A stretch of 64,000 nt of DNA, from positions 310,001 through 374,000 of the forward strand of contig JBCDCY010000002.1 of assembly GCA_039180875.1 (NCBI GenBank), read 5' to 3'. The stretch is from JBCDCY01 sp039180875. GTDB taxonomy: Bacteria > Pseudomonadota > Alphaproteobacteria > Rhodobacterales > Rhodobacteraceae. The translations under genes and the position numbers were made by a program. Shown piece by piece: positions 61,041 to 64,000 of the stretch (the first letter of the stretch is position 1; the number at the start of each line of letters is the position of its first letter). Below the pieces are notes generated by a model. The model saw nothing but the letters and a program-made list of their open reading frames with translations. It was not told the DNA's origin and did not search any database.

Positions 61041-62021
61041 ATGCGCGTTCTGATCACCGGCGGCGGCGGTTTCCTGGGCGGCAAGCTCGCCCGGGCGCTG
61101 GCCGAGCGGGGCGAGCTTCGCGGGACCGCGATCAGCTCCCTCTTCCTCGCTGATCTGGAGGCGCCGGTTGTGCCGGCTGCGCCGTTCTCGGTCGCCGCCG
61201 TCGCCTGCGATATCGCCGACGCGTCCCAGGTCTCGCGCCTGGTGGAGGAGGGGGCGGACGTGATCTTCCACCTCGCCGCCGTGGTCTCGGCCGGGGCGGA
61301 GGCGGATTTCGATCTCGGCATGAGCGTGAACCTCGCCGGCACCTGGAATGTCTTTGAGGCGGCGCGCCGCCTCGGCTCGGCGCCGGTCGTGGTCTACTCC
61401 TCCTCCGTGGCGGTGCACGGCGGAGAGGCGCCGGATCCGGTGGTCGACGGGGTGGAGCTCAATCCGCAAACCTCCTACGGCGCGCAGAAGGCTATGGGTG
61501 AGCTGCTGCTCAACGACATGACGCGGAAGGGGTTTTTCGATGGGCGCGGCCTCCGCCTGCCCACCGTCTCCATCCGGCCGGGGCGGCCGAACGCGGCGGC
61601 CTCCTCCTTCATGTCGTCGATCTTTCGCGAGCCGTTGCAGGGGGAGGCGGCGAACTGCCCGGTCGGGCCCGACTATCCGGTCTGGCATTCGGCGCCGCGG
61701 ACGGTGGTGACCAATCTGATCCATGCGGCAGAGATCGACGGGGCGGCCTTCGGCCCCAACCGCTGCCTCAACCTGCCGGGGCGGACGGACACGATCGGTG
61801 AGATGATCGCGGCGATGACCACCGTGGCGGGCCCCGAGGCGGCGGAGCGCATTACTTGGGAGAGCGATCCGGCGATCGAGCGCATCGTGCGGGGCTGGCG
61901 CGGACGGTTCGCGCCGGAGAAGGCGCTGCGGCTCGGCTTCGCCGCGGATCGATCGTTCGCCGACAATGTGCGGTGGTTTTTGGAGGACGATCACCGGGAT
62001 CGGGGGATGGATCGGGTCTGA
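61041..62021 (+). CDS. denD: NAD-dependent epimerase/dehydratase family, D-erythronate dehydrogenase-like
   Basis: 326 aa, ATG 61041 after GGAGGGGGAG. Extended SDR fold: GGGGFLGGKLAR, YSSSVAVHGG, catalytic Tyr146-x3-Lys150 (SYGAQKAM). The segment RPGRPNAAASSFMSSIFREP is highly typical of DenD, which oxidises D-erythronate at C2 in four-carbon acid-sugar catabolism. The partner kinase and isomerase (DenK, DtnK, OtnC, OtnI) are not seen in the window. The symbol is given on similarity and is less certain than the family. Confidence 0.78.
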   Translation: MRVLITGGGGFLGGKLARALAERGELRGTAISSLFLADLEAPVVPAAPFSVAAVACDIADASQVSRLVEEGADVIFHLAAVVSAGAEADFDLGMSVNLAGTWNVFEAARRLGSAPVVVYSSSVAVHGGEAPDPVVDGVELNPQTSYGAQKAMGELLLNDMTRKGFFDGRGLRLPTVSIRPGRPNAAASSFMSSIFREPLQGEAANCPVGPDYPVWHSAPRTVVTNLIHAAEIDGAAFGPNRCLNLPGRTDTIGEMIAAMTTVAGPEAAERITWESDPAIERIVRGWRGRFAPEKALRLGFAADRSFADNVRWFLEDDHRDRGMDRV

Positions 62022-62057
62022 TCCGTCGGGCCGAGGGTCCTCCACCTCGGGCGGCTC

Positions 62058-63059
62058 TCAGGGCTCGGCCAGGCGAGCCTCCGCGAGCATGTACCATTGC
62101 TCCGGACGGGCCCGGATCAAGGGGTCGTAGAGCGCATCGAGCTGGGCGATGAGGTCGCTGCTCCAGGCCGGCTCCGGCTGCTTGTCGGGCGGCATGATGG
62201 GGGGATGGAACGTAAGGATCAGGCGGGCGCCGTCGGTGTGCTCCATCGCGCAGGGCACCACCGTCATGGCGAAATGGTGGGAGAGCTTGGCGGCGGCGAT
62301 GACGTTCGAGCGCGGCGTCAGCTCTCGACCGAACAGCGGGAAGCGGGAACGCCCGCTAATCACCTCGTCGATGAAGAGGACCAGGCTCGCGCCGCCGGCG
62401 ATCAGCCGCATGGTGCGCCGCGGCGTCTCCGGCGCGGCCGGCAGGGCGACGCCGTCATAACGCCGGCGGACGGAGGTGATCAGGCGGTTCTGATAGCGGT
62501 CGGATTGCGGCTGGTAGAGGGCGAAGCCGGGGAGCGGCCCCGCGACGCGGAGCCAGGCGCCGAGCGCCTCCCACCCGCCGAGATGGACCGAGGTGAAGAC
62601 CACCGGCCGGCCGCGAGCGACGGCTTCGTCCAGATGCTCCTGGCCTCGCAACTCGAAATGCGGCGGGTGAAGGCGCTTGGGGATGGCGGAGAACTCGATA
62701 TAGGCCCGCGCGGTGTTGCGCCACCAGGCCTGGAGGACCCGGGCCTGGGCCGCTGCATCCTCGGCCAGATCCGGGCGAAGCCGGGCGAGGGTCCGCGCCA
62801 TCGCGGCGACGTAGGGCCGGTGGCTGTTCGCCCGCTCCGGGATCGGGGCGAGCGCTGCGCCGAAGGCGGAGAGCCAGGGCACCGGCAGCGGGCGCAATGC
62901 ATGGTGCAGGCCGGTTTGCAGCAGGCCGAGGGCACGGCTTTCGACGTGGTACTTGAGCGCCGCCTGCCGCGCCGCGCCGTTGCGGAAAAGATCGCGGAGG
63001 GGGGGCGCCGGCGGCTCCGGCGCGACCGTCCAGGCCTCCGGCACGTCGCTGAGGCGCAT
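62058..63059 (-). CDS. LpxL/HtrB-like lysophospholipid acyltransferase
   Basis: 333 aa, ATG read from 63059 overlapping the P450 stop (TGATG). The acyltransferase HX4E motif is VHLGGWEALGAWL, and the second block FIDEVISGRSRFPLFGRELT precedes ammonium-like PRSNVIAAAKLS. These features fit lipid A late acyltransferases and their relatives. Unlike typical LpxL there is no clear N-terminal membrane anchor. With a P450 upstream it may acylate a lipid-like secondary metabolite or modify a membrane lipid. The substrate is open. Confidence 0.75.
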   Translation of the reverse strand: MRLSDVPEAWTVAPEPPAPPLRDLFRNGAARQAALKYHVESRALGLLQTGLHHALRPLPVPWLSAFGAALAPIPERANSHRPYVAAMARTLARLRPDLAEDAAAQARVLQAWWRNTARAYIEFSAIPKRLHPPHFELRGQEHLDEAVARGRPVVFTSVHLGGWEALGAWLRVAGPLPGFALYQPQSDRYQNRLITSVRRRYDGVALPAAPETPRRTMRLIAGGASLVLFIDEVISGRSRFPLFGRELTPRSNVIAAAKLSHHFAMTVVPCAMEHTDGARLILTFHPPIMPPDKQPEPAWSSDLIAQLDALYDPLIRARPEQWYMLAEARLAEP

Positions 63060-64000
63060 CAGGCGGCCGGGCCCCTCCGCCGGAGCAGCATCGGCAGGGT
63101 CGCCCCGGGGCGGAGGGTGAGGCGGCACTCGATCTCTACCTCGTGGCCCGGCGCGAGCACCGGGTCGAACTCCTGCCCCAGGGTGGCGAGGCAGATCACC
63201 GCCTCGGTCAGGCCGAAGACCATGCCGGGACAGATCCGCGGCCCAGTGGCGAAGGGGATGTAGAGGTTCTTCTCCGGCCGCGGCGAGACCCGGGGATCGA
63301 ACCGCTCCGGCACGAAATGATCGGGCTGGGACCAAAGCTCCGGATTGCGGTGCATCAGCCAAGGCACGACCAGGACGAGAGAGCCCTTGGGCACCGGCCA
63401 GCCGTCGATGGTGTCGTCCTGCATCGCCTCCCGCCCGAGGATCGGCACGGGGGGGTAGAGGCGCAGCGTCTCCTCGACGATGGCGCGGGTGTAGACCAGC
63501 TTCGGCATGTCGGCCAGCGTCGGGGCCCGGCCACCCAGGACCTGGTCGAGCTCGGCATGCAGGGTCTCCCGCACGCGTTTGGACTGGGAGATCATGTACC
63601 AGGCCCAGGCGAGGGTGTTGGCCGTGGTCTCATGCCCGGCCATGAAGATGACGATGGCCTCGTTGCGGATCGCCTCCCGCGTCAGCGGCTCGCCGTCCTC
63701 GTCCCGGGCCTGGAAGAGGCTGGTGATGACGGCGTCCTCGTCCCCCTCCTGCCCGGCCAGGCGGTCGATCACGTCGTCGAGCACCCGATGCACCCGGCGA
63801 AGGGCGCGTTGCACCCGCAGACCGCGCCAGCGCGGCAGCCAGTCGGGCAGGCCGAGCAGCCAGCGGAGGTCGATCTGGTCGATGTGGCGCTGGTAGTCGG
63901 CGAAGCCGGCCACGACCTCTCCGGTGAACTGCCGGCCGAGGCGGCGGCCGAAGATGGTGCGGGAGATGATCTCCGCCGTCAGCTCCCCCATCTCGCCGAG
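63059..64000 (-). CDS. cytochrome P450 (N-terminal part outside the window)
   Basis: Open to the right edge with no stop, so roughly the first 130 residues are missing. The remaining 313 codons contain the I-helix oxygen-binding motif FMAGHETTANT, the K-helix ExxR (VEETLRLYPP), the PERF-type segment FVPERFDPR and the haem loop FATGPRICPGM with its Cys ligand. The overall look is of the CYP102/CYP4-like class E group acting on fatty acids. Coupled translation with the acyltransferase suggests lipid hydroxylation followed by, or preceded by, acyl transfer. No redox partner is in view. Confidence 0.9.
   Translation of the reverse strand, partial: LGEMGELTAEIISRTIFGRRLGRQFTGEVVAGFADYQRHIDQIDLRWLLGLPDWLPRWRGLRVQRALRRVHRVLDDVIDRLAGQEGDEDAVITSLFQARDEDGEPLTREAIRNEAIVIFMAGHETTANTLAWAWYMISQSKRVRETLHAELDQVLGGRAPTLADMPKLVYTRAIVEETLRLYPPVPILGREAMQDDTIDGWPVPKGSLVLVVPWLMHRNPELWSQPDHFVPERFDPRVSPRPEKNLYIPFATGPRICPGMVFGLTEAVICLATLGQEFDPVLAPGHEVEIECRLTLRPGATLPMLLRRRGPAA

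Overview
The window is strongly GC-rich apart from one short AT-rich patch. It looks like an alphaproteobacterium, probably of the Rhodobacterales or a neighbouring order. The evidence is two TRAP transporter operons, several carbohydrate ABC transporters, runs of Gfo/Idh/MocA oxidoreductases, an acetolactate synthase of the type I associate with Rhodobacteraceae, dense operons with 1-, 4- or 8-nt overlaps, and a short palindromic intergenic repeat. No rRNA, tRNA, CRISPR array or complete insertion sequence was seen.

Region 1 (1-11397) is the downstream end of a contractile phage-tail-like locus, probably an extracellular contractile injection system (eCIS). It holds a PAAR-like spike tip, a gp25 baseplate wedge, a baseplate J protein, a 1592-aa protein with eight tandem FliD/IN-like repeats, and two proteins I cannot assign (318 and 1055 aa).

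Region 2 (11535-27915) is transport and amino-acid metabolism. It has a complete sugar ABC importer fused into an operon with a 2-hydroxyacid dehydrogenase and an alpha/beta hydrolase, then a YcaQ-type DNA glycosylase. Next is ilvB behind a candidate leader-peptide attenuator, a TRAP operon with an unusually long DctM, and a stand-alone ABC binding protein.

Region 3 (28069-38140) is a sugar and uronate operon series: isomerase, ribokinase-like kinase, membrane hydroxylase, ABC ATPase, SGNH hydrolase, three overlapping Gfo/Idh/MocA genes, then uxaC and uxuA for glucuronate catabolism.

Region 4 (38276-43653) is the irregular part. A BNR/WD40-like gene is split by a 555-bp AT-rich insertion carrying two foreign reading frames that resemble the end of a toxin followed by an immunity protein. 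A membrane protein and an NtrC-like AAA+ regulator lacking the GAFTGA loop follow, then an NTF2-like gene and a decayed copy of the regulator's 3' end. Last is a small smtB-smtA (bmtA) metallothionein operon whose operator sits inside its promoter; the 55-aa metallothionein is easily missed.

Region 5 (43679-62021) is deoxy-sugar and sugar-acid catabolism. A nearly complete non-phosphorylative L-fucose route can be assembled: FucU mutarotase, aldo/keto-reductase dehydrogenase, lactonase, candidate enolase-superfamily dehydratase, SDR dehydrogenase and FAH-family hydrolase. A second TRAP operon, a UxaA-type dehydratase, further SDRs, a Gfo/Idh, a PhyH dioxygenase, a 3-hydroxyisobutyrate-dehydrogenase-like enzyme and a DenD-like dehydrogenase follow. 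The window ends in a LpxL/HtrB-like acyltransferase and a truncated cytochrome P450 (62058-64000, minus strand).
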